DNA of 64,000 bases from positions 62,001-126,000 of the forward strand of contig NZ_ABEA03000126.1 of NCBI RefSeq assembly GCF_000171235.2, read 5' to 3'. A program made the position numbers and the translations under genes. The first letter of the stretch is position 1. The number at the start of each line of letters is the position of its first letter. This DNA comes from Geminisphaera colitermitum TAV2 (GTDB lineage Bacteria; Verrucomicrobiota; Verrucomicrobiia; Opitutales; Opitutaceae). The notes below the pieces were generated by a model that was not told the DNA's origin, did not search any database, and saw only the letters and a list, made by a program, of their open reading frames with translations. This document shows, in pieces, positions 43,344-51,837 of this stretch.

Positions 43344-44648
43344 ATGACATTTCAAAACATTCTCGATATATTCCAAGGCGTCACGACTCTCATTGAGTCC
43401 CCCACGCCCATCCTGATCGCCCGGATCGGACTGATTTTCCTCGGCATGCTGCTTGTTTACCTCGGCAAGAAAGGCACGCTCGAACCCCTCCTCATGATCC
43501 CGATGGGCCTGGCCATGTGTGCGGTCAATGCCGGCGTCCTCTTCCTCGACCCCACCACTGCCGGCCACATCGTGCACGGCAGCGCCGCGCTGGCCGACCC
43601 CGTTGCCCAGCAGCAACTCGCCGACACGGCCGCCGCCGGCCAGATGCACGGCACCCTCTTCATGTCGCCCCTCGTCGAGGACCCCAGCCGCCTCATGGGG
43701 CTCATGCAGATCGATTTCCTCCAGCCGATTTTCAACTTCGCGTTCAGCAACAACCTCATCGCCTGTCTCGTGTTCATGGGCATCGGCGTTCTGCTCGACG
43801 TTGGCTTCGTTCTGGCAAGGCCCTTCCTCAGCATCACGATGGCTCTCTTCTGTGAACTCGGCACCATCGTCACCTTCCCCATCGCGGTCGCCATGGGCTT
43901 CACCTATGGCGAAGCCGCCTCCATCGCCCTCGTCGGCGGCGCGGACGGTCCCATGGTTCTCTTTGCCTCGCTCTCCCTGGCCAAGGATCTTCTCGTTCCC
44001 ATCACGGTCATCGCCTACCTCTACCTCGGCCTTGTTTACGGCGGTTATCCGTATCTCATCCGCGCCTTGATTCCGGCCAAGCTCCGCGGCCTGCGCATGC
44101 CCGCCCGCCCGATCACAAAAATCACTTCTGGCGAAAAACTCGCCTTCGCCGTCGTCGCCTGCACCGTGCTCTGCCTGCTGTTTCCCTCCGCCGCGCCGCT
44201 CTTTTTCTCCCTCTTCCTTGGCGTCGCCGTCCGCGAAGCCGGCTTGAAGGTGTTCTCCAGCATGATCGAAAACGTGCTCCTCTACGGCGCCACGATGTTC
44301 CTCGGCCTGCTCCTCGGCATCCTCTGCGAAGCCGCCACCATCCTCAACCCCAAGGTCATTCTCCTCCTCATCCTCGGCATCCTCGCCCTCCTCCTCTCCG
44401 GTGTGGGCGGCATCATTGGCGGTTATTGCGCTTACTTCTTTAGCGGACGCAAAATCAACCCCGTCATCGGCATCGCCGGCGTGAGTTGCGTGCCCACCAC
44501 CGCCAAGGTGGCGCAAAAGGAAGTCAGCCATGTCACTCCCGACGTGATCGTCCTCCCCGAGGCCCTCGGCGCCAACATCTCCGGCGTCATCACCACGGCC
44601 ATCCTTACCGGCATCTATGTGACGCTTGTCCCACTGCTCTCGCAGTGA
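43344..44648 (+). CDS. Sodium-translocating decarboxylase beta subunit (OadB/MmdB type)
   Basis: A 434-residue polytopic membrane protein that decarboxylates carboxybiotin and exports sodium ions. Family landmarks are LIARIGLIFLGMLLVYLG, the NFAFSNNLIACLVFMGIGVLLD helix, the essential-Asp segment GGADGPM (Asp201) and the C-terminal GIAGVSCVPTTAKVAQK followed by LPEALGANISGVITTAIL. About ten membrane segments are visible. The stop overlaps the next small membrane ORF by four bases. Confidence 0.95.
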   Translation: MTFQNILDIFQGVTTLIESPTPILIARIGLIFLGMLLVYLGKKGTLEPLLMIPMGLAMCAVNAGVLFLDPTTAGHIVHGSAALADPVAQQQLADTAAAGQMHGTLFMSPLVEDPSRLMGLMQIDFLQPIFNFAFSNNLIACLVFMGIGVLLDVGFVLARPFLSITMALFCELGTIVTFPIAVAMGFTYGEAASIALVGGADGPMVLFASLSLAKDLLVPITVIAYLYLGLVYGGYPYLIRALIPAKLRGLRMPARPITKITSGEKLAFAVVACTVLCLLFPSAAPLFFSLFLGVAVREAGLKVFSSMIENVLLYGATMFLGLLLGILCEAATILNPKVILLLILGILALLLSGVGGIIGGYCAYFFSGRKINPVIGIAGVSCVPTTAKVAQKEVSHVTPDVIVLPEALGANISGVITTAILTGIYVTLVPLLSQ

Positions 44649-44986
44649 GTCATGCGGACGCAGGCCAAGACCGCCTGACAAACGTGAACGCCTTCCGCAC
44701 CAACTCCACCGCCTGGATCATCGGCATCACTGCCGCGGTGGGCGGGGCATTGATGGTGCGATTGGTCAGCCCTGCGCTCGCGCCCGACCATGCCCGTCTG
44801 GCGGCGGTCATCTCGGTTGCCGGACACCTGCTGGCCCTCATCGGGCTCGCCACGATCTGCATCGGCGTCAGCCGTCGCCTGAAACGCGAAAACGCCCGCG
44901 ACGCCGCAGCGGCAGCGGGCGACTCCGAAGCAGGGGAAACGCTCGTCGTCCCCGAAATCACCCCGCCCAAGCGCCCCGAAAAATGA
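44645..44986 (+). CDS. Small two-helix membrane protein, unknown function
   Basis: A 113-residue protein. GTG at 44645 overlaps the OadB stop (GTGA); a GTG at 44684 is an alternative. Two hydrophobic segments (AWIIGITAAVGGALMVRLV and AAVISVAGHLLALIGLATIC) are followed by a charged tail. Its own stop overlaps the biotin ligase ATG (ATGA), so three genes are translationally chained. No family is recognised. Context suggests an accessory subunit of the sodium pump or simply a coupled passenger. Confidence 0.65.
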   Translation: MSHADAGQDRLTNVNAFRTNSTAWIIGITAAVGGALMVRLVSPALAPDHARLAAVISVAGHLLALIGLATICIGVSRRLKRENARDAAAAAGDSEAGETLVVPEITPPKRPEK

Positions 44987-45513
44987 CATCGCTTGTCGCA
45001 GCCCCTCCCTCTCCGCCCTCAGTGACGCTCGATGGCTGGACGCTCCACACCGCCGCCACCGTCCCGTCCACCAACCCCATTGCCGGCAAACAATTCTCCG
45101 CCTGGCACGCCCTCCGCGCCCTCACGCAAACCGCCTCCTACGGACGTACCGGACGCTCCTGGACCTCCGACCCCGGCGGACTCTGGCTCTCGGCCAATCT
45201 CCCCTGTCCTGCGACCACCCCCGCCGAACGCGCCCGCTGGGCCATCCTGCCGCTTGCCGCTGGCTGGGCCGTGATCGACGCCCTCACCGCGCTTGGCGTT
45301 ACCGGCCTCCGCCTTCGCTGGCCCAACGACATCATGACCGGCTCGCGCAAACTCGCCGGCCTCCTCGTCGAGCGCTTCACCCCCGACACCGTCACCGTCG
45401 GCATCGGCCTCAACCTCACCAACTCCCCCGAACACGCGCACCCCGCCCTTGCCGGCACCACCGCCCGGCTGGCCGACTTGCTGTTTCCCTCCCCCCCCCC
45501 CCCGAGCAAATGA
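44983..45513 (+). CDS. birA: Biotin--protein ligase, catalytic part (frame broken at C13 tract)
   Basis: A 176-residue N-terminal portion of a biotin--[acetyl-CoA carboxylase] ligase, which activates biotin to biotinyl-AMP and attaches it to the carrier lysine. Seen motifs: VPSTNPIAG, QTASYGRTGRSW and GGLWLS (biotin-binding loop, variant of GRGRRGR), LRWPNDIM, KLAGLLVE and VGIGLNL. The frame ends at SPPPPSK just after a run of 13 C (45491-45503). The missing C-terminal domain follows in the next frame at 45510. Fourteen (or eleven) C would fuse both into a protein of about 272 residues, normal for the family. Confidence 0.85.
   Translation: MTSLVAAPPSPPSVTLDGWTLHTAATVPSTNPIAGKQFSAWHALRALTQTASYGRTGRSWTSDPGGLWLSANLPCPATTPAERARWAILPLAAGWAVIDALTALGVTGLRLRWPNDIMTGSRKLAGLLVERFTPDTVTVGIGLNLTNSPEHAHPALAGTTARLADLLFPSPPPPSK
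45491..45503 (+). repeat. C13 tract splitting birA
   Basis: Thirteen C at the domain junction of the biotin ligase; one added C restores a continuous frame. Confidence 0.95.
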
Positions 45514-45800
45514 CGCGCCTCTTGCTCGCCGCCCTCCGCCGCGCGCACACGACCATCCTCGAACACGGATTCGCCCCCATCGCCGACGCCCTCAACGCCA
45601 CTTGGTCGCTCAACCCCCGCCGCGTCCGCATCACCCTTGCTCCCGCGCTTGGCGGCGCCACGCACGAAGGCCATTTTCACGGCGTTGATGACACCGGACG
45701 CTTGCGACTCACCTTTGACGGCGAAACCACGCCCCGTTACTACGAAGCCACCCAGATCGAACTCCTCCGCGAACAACCGGACCCAGCCAGACAATGCTGA
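45510..45800 (+). CDS. birA: Biotin--protein ligase, C-terminal part
   Basis: A 96-residue ORF whose ATG overlaps the stop of the catalytic part (ATGA). Its sequence matches the end of the ligase: LLLAALRRAHTTILEHGF (helix after the catalytic core), ALNATWSLNPRRVRITL and the SH3-like domain HFHGVDDTGRLRLTFDG ending YEATQIELLRE. It could be made as a separate coupled polypeptide, be joined by slippage, or be an assembly artefact of homopolymer length. Confidence 0.8.
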   Translation: MTRLLLAALRRAHTTILEHGFAPIADALNATWSLNPRRVRITLAPALGGATHEGHFHGVDDTGRLRLTFDGETTPRYYEATQIELLREQPDPARQC

Positions 45801-46005
45801 TTAAAATGCCTGTTTTGTGCTACCGCACCTTTTTCCAATGTTGAGAGGCAATCCAAACGCAGTCCAACTGCCATTTCCCGCTTGTATTTCGAATCATTCC
45901 CGCTGATCTCAAAATCTTCCAAAATCTCTCAAATTCTCTCAAAAACTTTCACTCCGCCCTCTAAACCCTGACTCCCTGAACGCTAAACTCTTCGCCCAAC
46001 CCGCC

Positions 46006-47532
46006 ATGTCCACGACCAAAACCACCACCAAGCCCTCGCCCGTTGTCTTCAACAACACCGTCCTCCGCGACGGACACCAATCGCTGGCCGCCACGCGCAT
46101 GACCACCGCGCAGATGCTGCCCGCTCTCGCCGACCTCGACGCCATGGGCTTCGGCGCCCTCGAAACCTGGGGCGGCGCCACCATCGACTCCGGCCTCCGC
46201 TTCCTCGACGAATTTCCCTTCGACCGCCTCGACGCCATCAAGAAGGGCACACCGAAGACCCCGCACATGATGCTCCTCCGCGGCCAGAACATCGTGCAAT
46301 ACGAGAACTTCCCGGACGACGTCGTCGAAACCTTCGTCAAAATGTCCGCCAAGCACGGCATGGACATCTTCCGCATCTTCGACGCCCTCAACGACCCCCG
46401 CAACATCCAGACCGCCGTCAAAGCCGTCATCGCCGCTGGCAAGCACGCTCAAGGCGTCATCTGCTACACCACCTCGCCCGTCCACAACGTCGAAGGCTTC
46501 ATCAAACTCGGCCTCGAACTCGAAAAGATGGGCTGCCACTCCATCTGTCTCAAAGACATGGCCGGCCTCGTCCCCCCCGCTGACGCCGCCGCCATCATCG
46601 GCGGACTCAAGGCCAAGGTAAAAATCCCCGTCATCCTCCACACACACGAAACCGCCGGACTCGGCATCCCCACTTACCTGGCCGCCGTCAACGCGGGCGT
46701 TGACGCCATCGACTGCTCCATCACGCCCTTTGCCAACGGTACCGCCCAACCGGATACACTCCTCATGATGGCCGTCCTTCAGGGCAACCCGCGCCAGCCC
46801 AACTACGACAAGGAACGCCTCGCCAAACTCCGCACCCACTTCGAAAAAGTTTACGGCGAACTCAGCAAATTCACCGGGCGCAAAAACGAAGTCATCGACG
46901 TTGACACCCTCACCTACCAGGTCCCCGGCGGCATGTTGTCCAACTTCCGCACCCAGCTCAAAGACCTCAACATGGAGGACCGCTTCGAGGAAGTCTTCGC
47001 CGAGATTCCCGTCGTTCGCAAAGCCCTTGGCTGGATTCCCCTCGTCACGCCCACTTCGCAAATCGTCGGCACGCAAGCCGTGCTCAACGTGAAGTTTGGA
47101 CGCTGGAAAAACTTCGCCCCCGCCGCGATGGACATCGCCCTTGGTTACTACGGACGCACTCCTGCGCCCGTCGATCCCGAGGTGCAGGCCCTTGCCGCCA
47201 AGAACACCGGCAAACCTGTCATCACCTGCCGTCCCGCCGATCTCAAGAAACCGCGCATGGCCGAACTCAAGGCCGAACTCCGCAAGGCCGGTCTCCCCGA
47301 CGACGACGAACACGCCGTGATTCACGCCATGTTCCCCATGCAGTTGAAGGAGCACTACGACCGCAAAAAAGCCCCCCCCCCCCCCCCCGCTGCCGCGCCT
47401 GTCACGGTCTCCACGCCCGCGCCCGCTGTGAAACCCGCCGCCATTCCGGCTGTTCTTCCCACCGGAGCCACCCGTTACGCTCTTACGGTCAACAGCCACC
47501 GAGTCGAAGTCGTGGTCGAAGAACTCTCCTAA
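46006..47532 (+). CDS. Transcarboxylase 5S / OadA-type carboxyltransferase
   Basis: A 508-residue biotin-dependent carboxyltransferase of the pyruvate/oxaloacetate branch. The DRE-TIM barrel has NTVLRDGHQSL (Asp22), Lys183 in CLKDMAGL (the carbamylated metal ligand of the family), and His212 and His214 in LHTHETAG. The second domain has YQVPGGMLSNF. After a 17-base C run (47372-47388) the tail ends ATRYALTVNSHRVEVVVEEL and stops, where OadA proteins continue into a biotinyl domain. It therefore needs the separate carrier at 42383-42787. It would transfer carboxyl between carboxybiotin and pyruvate/oxaloacetate. Confidence 0.9.
   Translation: MSTTKTTTKPSPVVFNNTVLRDGHQSLAATRMTTAQMLPALADLDAMGFGALETWGGATIDSGLRFLDEFPFDRLDAIKKGTPKTPHMMLLRGQNIVQYENFPDDVVETFVKMSAKHGMDIFRIFDALNDPRNIQTAVKAVIAAGKHAQGVICYTTSPVHNVEGFIKLGLELEKMGCHSICLKDMAGLVPPADAAAIIGGLKAKVKIPVILHTHETAGLGIPTYLAAVNAGVDAIDCSITPFANGTAQPDTLLMMAVLQGNPRQPNYDKERLAKLRTHFEKVYGELSKFTGRKNEVIDVDTLTYQVPGGMLSNFRTQLKDLNMEDRFEEVFAEIPVVRKALGWIPLVTPTSQIVGTQAVLNVKFGRWKNFAPAAMDIALGYYGRTPAPVDPEVQALAAKNTGKPVITCRPADLKKPRMAELKAELRKAGLPDDDEHAVIHAMFPMQLKEHYDRKKAPPPPPAAAPVTVSTPAPAVKPAAIPAVLPTGATRYALTVNSHRVEVVVEELS
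47372..47388 (+). repeat. C17 tract in 5S-subunit linker
   Basis: Seventeen C encode Pro in [12 protein letters not shown] near residue 458, before the short C-terminal beta segment. Confidence 0.95.
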
Positions 47533-47540
47533 AACAAAGA

Positions 47541-47704
47541 ATTCACCACAGAGACACCGAGGCACAGAGGGCAACTCACAGAGGAGTTGCCCACGAAACA
47601 CACGAAAACCAAACCATCGGCCTCCTGCTTTTTTTTGCCGTGTATTTCATAGGCAAAAAGCTCCGTGGGTTCGATCTCTGTGTCTCCGTGTCTCTGTGGT
47701 GAAT
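47541..47704. repeat. Inverted CACAGAGACAC repeat pair
   Basis: Left arm ATTCACCACAGAGACACCGA and right arm GTCTCCGTGTCTCTGTGGTG mirror each other about 100 bases apart. An inner perfect hairpin GGGCAACTC-ACAGAG-GAGTTGCCC starts at 47570. It occupies the gap before purB; similar ACCACAGAGACAC repeats are common intergenic elements in several phyla. Confidence 0.88.
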
Positions 47705-47760
47705 CTATAATCCTTTTTGTTTTGGCGGCGGGGGCGTTTGCCGTTTGGAAATGAGGGCAC

Positions 47761-49182
47761 ATGTCCACCATTCCCAACGTCCTCGCCGAACGCTACGCCT
47801 CGCCACTCATCAAAGACCTCTGGTCCCCCGCCGGACGCATCGCGCTGGAACGCGATTACTGGATCGCCGTCATGAAGGCCCAGCGCGACCTCGGCCTCCC
47901 GATCCCCGCAAAAACCATCGCCGACTACGAACGCGTTAAAAACCAGATCGACCTCGCCAGCATTGACGCCCGCGAACGCGTCACCCTTCACGACGTCAAG
48001 GCGCGCATCGAAGAGTTCAACGGCCTCGCCGGACACGAATCCATTCACCTCGGCCTTACCTCGCGCGACCTCACTGAAAACGTCGAACAACTCCAAATCG
48101 CCCGCTCCCTCGCCGTCGTCCGCCTCAAGACCGCCGCCGCCCTCGTCAAACTCTCCCGCCGCGCCCGGCAATACCGCGACCTCATGATTACGGGTCGTAC
48201 CCACAACGTCCCCGCGCAACCCACCACCCTCGGCAAACGCTTCGCCATGTCGGGTCAGGAACTCCTCGCCGCCTTCACCCGTATCGACGAACTCACTACG
48301 CGCTATCCCGTGCGCGGACTCAAGGGCGCGGTTGGCACGCAACTCGACCAGCTCACCCTCTTTGCCGGCGACGCCGCCAAGGTCGCCCGCCTCGAAGCCC
48401 GCGTGCTCAAGCACCTCGGCTTTCACGTCTCGCTCTTTGCCGTCGGGCAGGTTTACCCGCGCTCGCTCGACTTCGAAGTCGTGTCCGCCCTCCACCAGAC
48501 CGGAGCCGCCGCTTCCAGCTTCGCCACCACGCTCCGCCTCATGGCCGGGCAAGGACTCCTCACTGAAGGCTTCCAAAAAGGCCAGGTCGGCTCCTCCGCC
48601 ATGCCGCACAAGGTCAACGCCCGCAACTGCGAGCGCATCTGCGGCTTCTCCACCATACTCTCCGGTTACGTGACCATGACCGGCGCTCTCGCCGGCGACC
48701 AGTGGAACGAAGGCGACGTCTCCTGCTCCGTCGTCCGCCGCGTGGCCCTGCCCGACGCCTTTTACGCCATCGACGGCCTCCTCGAAACCCTCCTCGCCGT
48801 GCTCAACCAGATGGACGTTTTTGAAGCCGCCATCGCCGCCGAAAACGAGCGCCAACTCCCCTTCCTTGCCACCACCACGATCATGATGGAGGCCGTCAAG
48901 GCTGGCGCCGGACGCGAGACCGCGCACGCCGCCATCAAGGAGCACGCTCTGGCAGCCGCCCGTGCCATTCGTACCGGAAAAGGCGATACCGACCTCGTGA
49001 ACCTCCTCTCCGCCGACGCCCGGCTCGGCCTCACGCGCGCCAGGCTCAGTGCCATCCTTGCCGACGCCAAACGCTTCGTCGGCGCCGCCCCGCAGCAAGT
49101 GGACACCTTTGTCCGCACCGTGGCCGCCATCGCCAAAAAAGTAAAAGGCGCCGCCCGCTACGAACCCGGCAAACTCCTGTAA
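47761..49182 (+). CDS. purB: Adenylosuccinate lyase
   Basis: A 473-residue member of the fumarase/aspartase superfamily that splits SAICAR and adenylosuccinate in purine synthesis, in the cytosol. Landmarks are TSRDLTENV at 100-108, the general acid/base region GRTHNVPAQ (His148) and the signature loop GSSAMPHKVN at 277-286. One of the few genes here with a plausible purine-rich leader (GAGGGCAC) before the ATG. It has no evident functional link with its neighbours. Confidence 0.95.
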   Translation: MSTIPNVLAERYASPLIKDLWSPAGRIALERDYWIAVMKAQRDLGLPIPAKTIADYERVKNQIDLASIDARERVTLHDVKARIEEFNGLAGHESIHLGLTSRDLTENVEQLQIARSLAVVRLKTAAALVKLSRRARQYRDLMITGRTHNVPAQPTTLGKRFAMSGQELLAAFTRIDELTTRYPVRGLKGAVGTQLDQLTLFAGDAAKVARLEARVLKHLGFHVSLFAVGQVYPRSLDFEVVSALHQTGAAASSFATTLRLMAGQGLLTEGFQKGQVGSSAMPHKVNARNCERICGFSTILSGYVTMTGALAGDQWNEGDVSCSVVRRVALPDAFYAIDGLLETLLAVLNQMDVFEAAIAAENERQLPFLATTTIMMEAVKAGAGRETAHAAIKEHALAAARAIRTGKGDTDLVNLLSADARLGLTRARLSAILADAKRFVGAAPQQVDTFVRTVAAIAKKVKGAARYEPGKLL

Positions 49183-49402
49183 CCGCCAGTCACAATGGGG
49201 GGGGCCGGAGAACCTGCCCCTCCGCCTCCCGCATTTCCTTCCACCCCCGTCGAGTTTTCGCCTGTCACTTGCGTTTTTTGCAAAGCGAGACTCTCTCTTC
49301 TCCCGACTCATGAAAACCACCACGTTCCTACTCCTGCCTCCGCCGCACCCGCCACCGTTGTATCCTGTAAAAAACTACACCGGAAATTGACGCCCGCTGG
49401 TG

Positions 49403-51832
49403 ATGCGTTTCCTGCTGCTGCAAATCTTTGCCTGGATTCCCGCCTCGTGCCTGTGTTTGCACCTGTGCCAGTCCTCCGCGCAAGCGGTCCCGTCGGACAC
49501 CGCACCTCCACCCGTCACCCTCCAGCCGCTCGACATCCATGCCTCGCGTGCCTGGGACTTGATGCCTCAGCCCCCCACCGGGCTCTTTCACGAGGAACCC
49601 ACCTCCGCCACCGCCTACGCCGGAGCCTTCCTTGAAGAGCAGGACATCACCAGTCTCGCGCAACTCGCCCCCTATACCCCCGGCGTCTTCATCGCCGAAA
49701 AATCTCCCGCCAACACCGTCTTCAACATCCGCGGCATCTCCAGCGAAGGCGGCGACCCGCGCGGAGCCAACCGCATCGGCATTTTTCAGGACGGCGTACC
49801 GCTCAACCGCGTGCCCGCGGGCGGCGTCGCCCTCTTCGACATGGAAAGCGTCGCCGTGCTGCGCGGCCCGCAACCCACGCTCTTCGCACGCGGCGCCGAA
49901 GCCGGGGCCATCTCGCTCGTCCAAAACAAACCCGTGGATGCCAACACCGGCAGCCTCACTGTCGGCGCGGGCAACTACGACGAATTTACCACCACCGGCT
50001 TCGCCAACGTATCGCTTATCCCCGGACAACTCTTTGCCCGCGTCGCCTTCACGCGCACCGTGCGCGACGGCTACACCGACAACGTCGCCGACGACTCCGA
50101 CCTCAACGGACGCGACACCGCCGCCCTGCGCGGCTCCCTCCGCTGGCAGCCCGGCTCCCGCACCACTCTCGACCTCATCGCCAACTGGCAGCACGACACC
50201 CCCCCGGCCACCGGTTTCAAAAGCAACTCCATCCCTCCGACCGGGGGCGAAACCAGCCCCTTCACCTTTGCCGAGCTTAACCGCGGACGCGACCTCACCG
50301 TGGACCGTACCCTGAAAGGCATTACCGGCATCATCACTCACCAACCTGCCCCCGACTGGAAAATCACCAGCACCACCGCCTGGCGCGAGTTCGACTCCAC
50401 CGACAACTACGACGCCGACGGCTCCCGTCTCAACCTCATCGAACTCACGGACAACTCCACCGGACGCCAGTTCAGTCAGGAATTTCGTCTCCGTTACGAC
50501 GATGCCGGCGTCACTCCCTTCAGTGGCTCCGCCGGCCTTGGCTACTTTTATGAAGAGGGCAAACAACGCCTCACGCTCCACTCCGACGAGCGCGCCATGT
50601 GGCCCTTCCTTTCCCCCGGGCTCCGCGATCAACTGACCGCCCTCGGCGTCCCCTCCGCCTTGCTCAACGCCGCGCTGCCGCCCACCGATCCCACCGTGCC
50701 AGTCAACAACCTGCCCGCCTCGCTGGCACTCTTCAACAATCCCGCCCTGCCGCCCGAGCTTCGCCAGCTTGCGCTCCTGGCCGGAGCCCCGCTCAACCCG
50801 TCCAATCCCGAAACAAGTATCACGTCCAACACTACAAATGCCGTCGATCTCGTGCTCGACGGGACTTGGCGCGCCAGCGACCGCCTGCGCTTCACCGCCG
50901 GACTTCGCGGCACCTTCGAGCACATTACATCCGGCTACGAAGTGGAAAACGCCGCCACGCCCTCGACCCTCGGCTTCATTCTCGGAGCAACCCCCAACGC
51001 CATTTTCCCGCCGACCAATGGACAACTCGAAGCCAGCGACAGCTCCTTTTCTTGGGCGGGCCGCGTCGCGGGCGAATACGATTTCACACGTGCGATCACC
51101 GGCTACGCCTCCGTCTCGCGCGGGCGGCGTCCCTCCGGGATCGTCCTCACCGCCGACGCCATCACTCCCTTCGCGGAGGAGGTCGTTTGGAATTACGAAG
51201 CCGGCTTCAAAGGTGCTCTCCTGCGCAACCGCGTGCTCTGGAGCGCCTCGGTATTTTATTACGACTACAGCCATTTCCAGAGCATGGCTCCTGCTCCCGG
51301 CAATCCCTTCCTCTTCGTCGTCACCGACGCCGGCAACGCCACCGGACGTGGAGCCGAATTTTCCCTCCAGGGTCGCATCACCGACCATCTCAGCGTTTTC
51401 GCCGTTTACAGTTTCACGGACGTCACCTTCGACGCGACCGATTCCGACGGTAATCCCCAGCCCAATGCCGGCTACACCACGCGACTCACCCCAAGGAACA
51501 CCTTTTCCCTCGGCGCCACCTGGTTGATCCCGGTCGATGGCGGCAGTGCGTTTTTCGTGTCACCGGTTTATCAATACAAATCAAGCGTTTACTTCAATGA
51601 CAACAATGCCCTCTTCAACTACAGCCTGCATCAAGGCGGTTTCGGACTCATGAACCTGCGCGCCGGCTGGCGTTCTCCGCGCGGCCGCTGGGTGGTGACG
51701 CTCTACGTGGACAACCTCTTCGACAAGGACTACCTCCTCGATGCCGGCAACCTTGGAGCCTTTTACGATCTGCCCACCTTCGTCGCCGGCCCCCCGCGCC
51801 TCTACGGCGCGCAGGTCACGGTGCGGTTTTAG
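49403..51832 (+). CDS. TonB-dependent outer-membrane receptor
   Basis: An 809-residue outer-membrane transporter; ATG 49403 is preferred over the adjacent GTG 49400. The signal peptide ends near SSAQA. The plug domain (about 60-180) has TPGVFIAEKSPANTVFNIRG, GIFQDGVPLNRV and DMESVAVLRGPQPTLFARGAEAGAI. The 22-strand barrel follows and ends in LYGAQVTVRF with a terminal Phe, as outer-membrane proteins do. It would import a ligand too large for porins (siderophore, cobalamin or oligosaccharide) using TonB energy. It ends 5 bases from the convergent fucosidase gene; a shared substrate is possible but not shown. Confidence 0.92.
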   Translation: MRFLLLQIFAWIPASCLCLHLCQSSAQAVPSDTAPPPVTLQPLDIHASRAWDLMPQPPTGLFHEEPTSATAYAGAFLEEQDITSLAQLAPYTPGVFIAEKSPANTVFNIRGISSEGGDPRGANRIGIFQDGVPLNRVPAGGVALFDMESVAVLRGPQPTLFARGAEAGAISLVQNKPVDANTGSLTVGAGNYDEFTTTGFANVSLIPGQLFARVAFTRTVRDGYTDNVADDSDLNGRDTAALRGSLRWQPGSRTTLDLIANWQHDTPPATGFKSNSIPPTGGETSPFTFAELNRGRDLTVDRTLKGITGIITHQPAPDWKITSTTAWREFDSTDNYDADGSRLNLIELTDNSTGRQFSQEFRLRYDDAGVTPFSGSAGLGYFYEEGKQRLTLHSDERAMWPFLSPGLRDQLTALGVPSALLNAALPPTDPTVPVNNLPASLALFNNPALPPELRQLALLAGAPLNPSNPETSITSNTTNAVDLVLDGTWRASDRLRFTAGLRGTFEHITSGYEVENAATPSTLGFILGATPNAIFPPTNGQLEASDSSFSWAGRVAGEYDFTRAITGYASVSRGRRPSGIVLTADAITPFAEEVVWNYEAGFKGALLRNRVLWSASVFYYDYSHFQSMAPAPGNPFLFVVTDAGNATGRGAEFSLQGRITDHLSVFAVYSFTDVTFDATDSDGNPQPNAGYTTRLTPRNTFSLGATWLIPVDGGSAFFVSPVYQYKSSVYFNDNNALFNYSLHQGGFGLMNLRAGWRSPRGRWVVTLYVDNLFDKDYLLDAGNLGAFYDLPTFVAGPPRLYGAQVTVRF

Positions 51833-51837
51833 GCGGA

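Noticed and set aside
49309-49389. Short ORF before the TonB receptor beginning MKTTTFLLLPP
   Set aside because: Only 26 codons, Pro-rich, no family resemblance and no sign of conservation; the receptor's own signal peptide begins at 49403.
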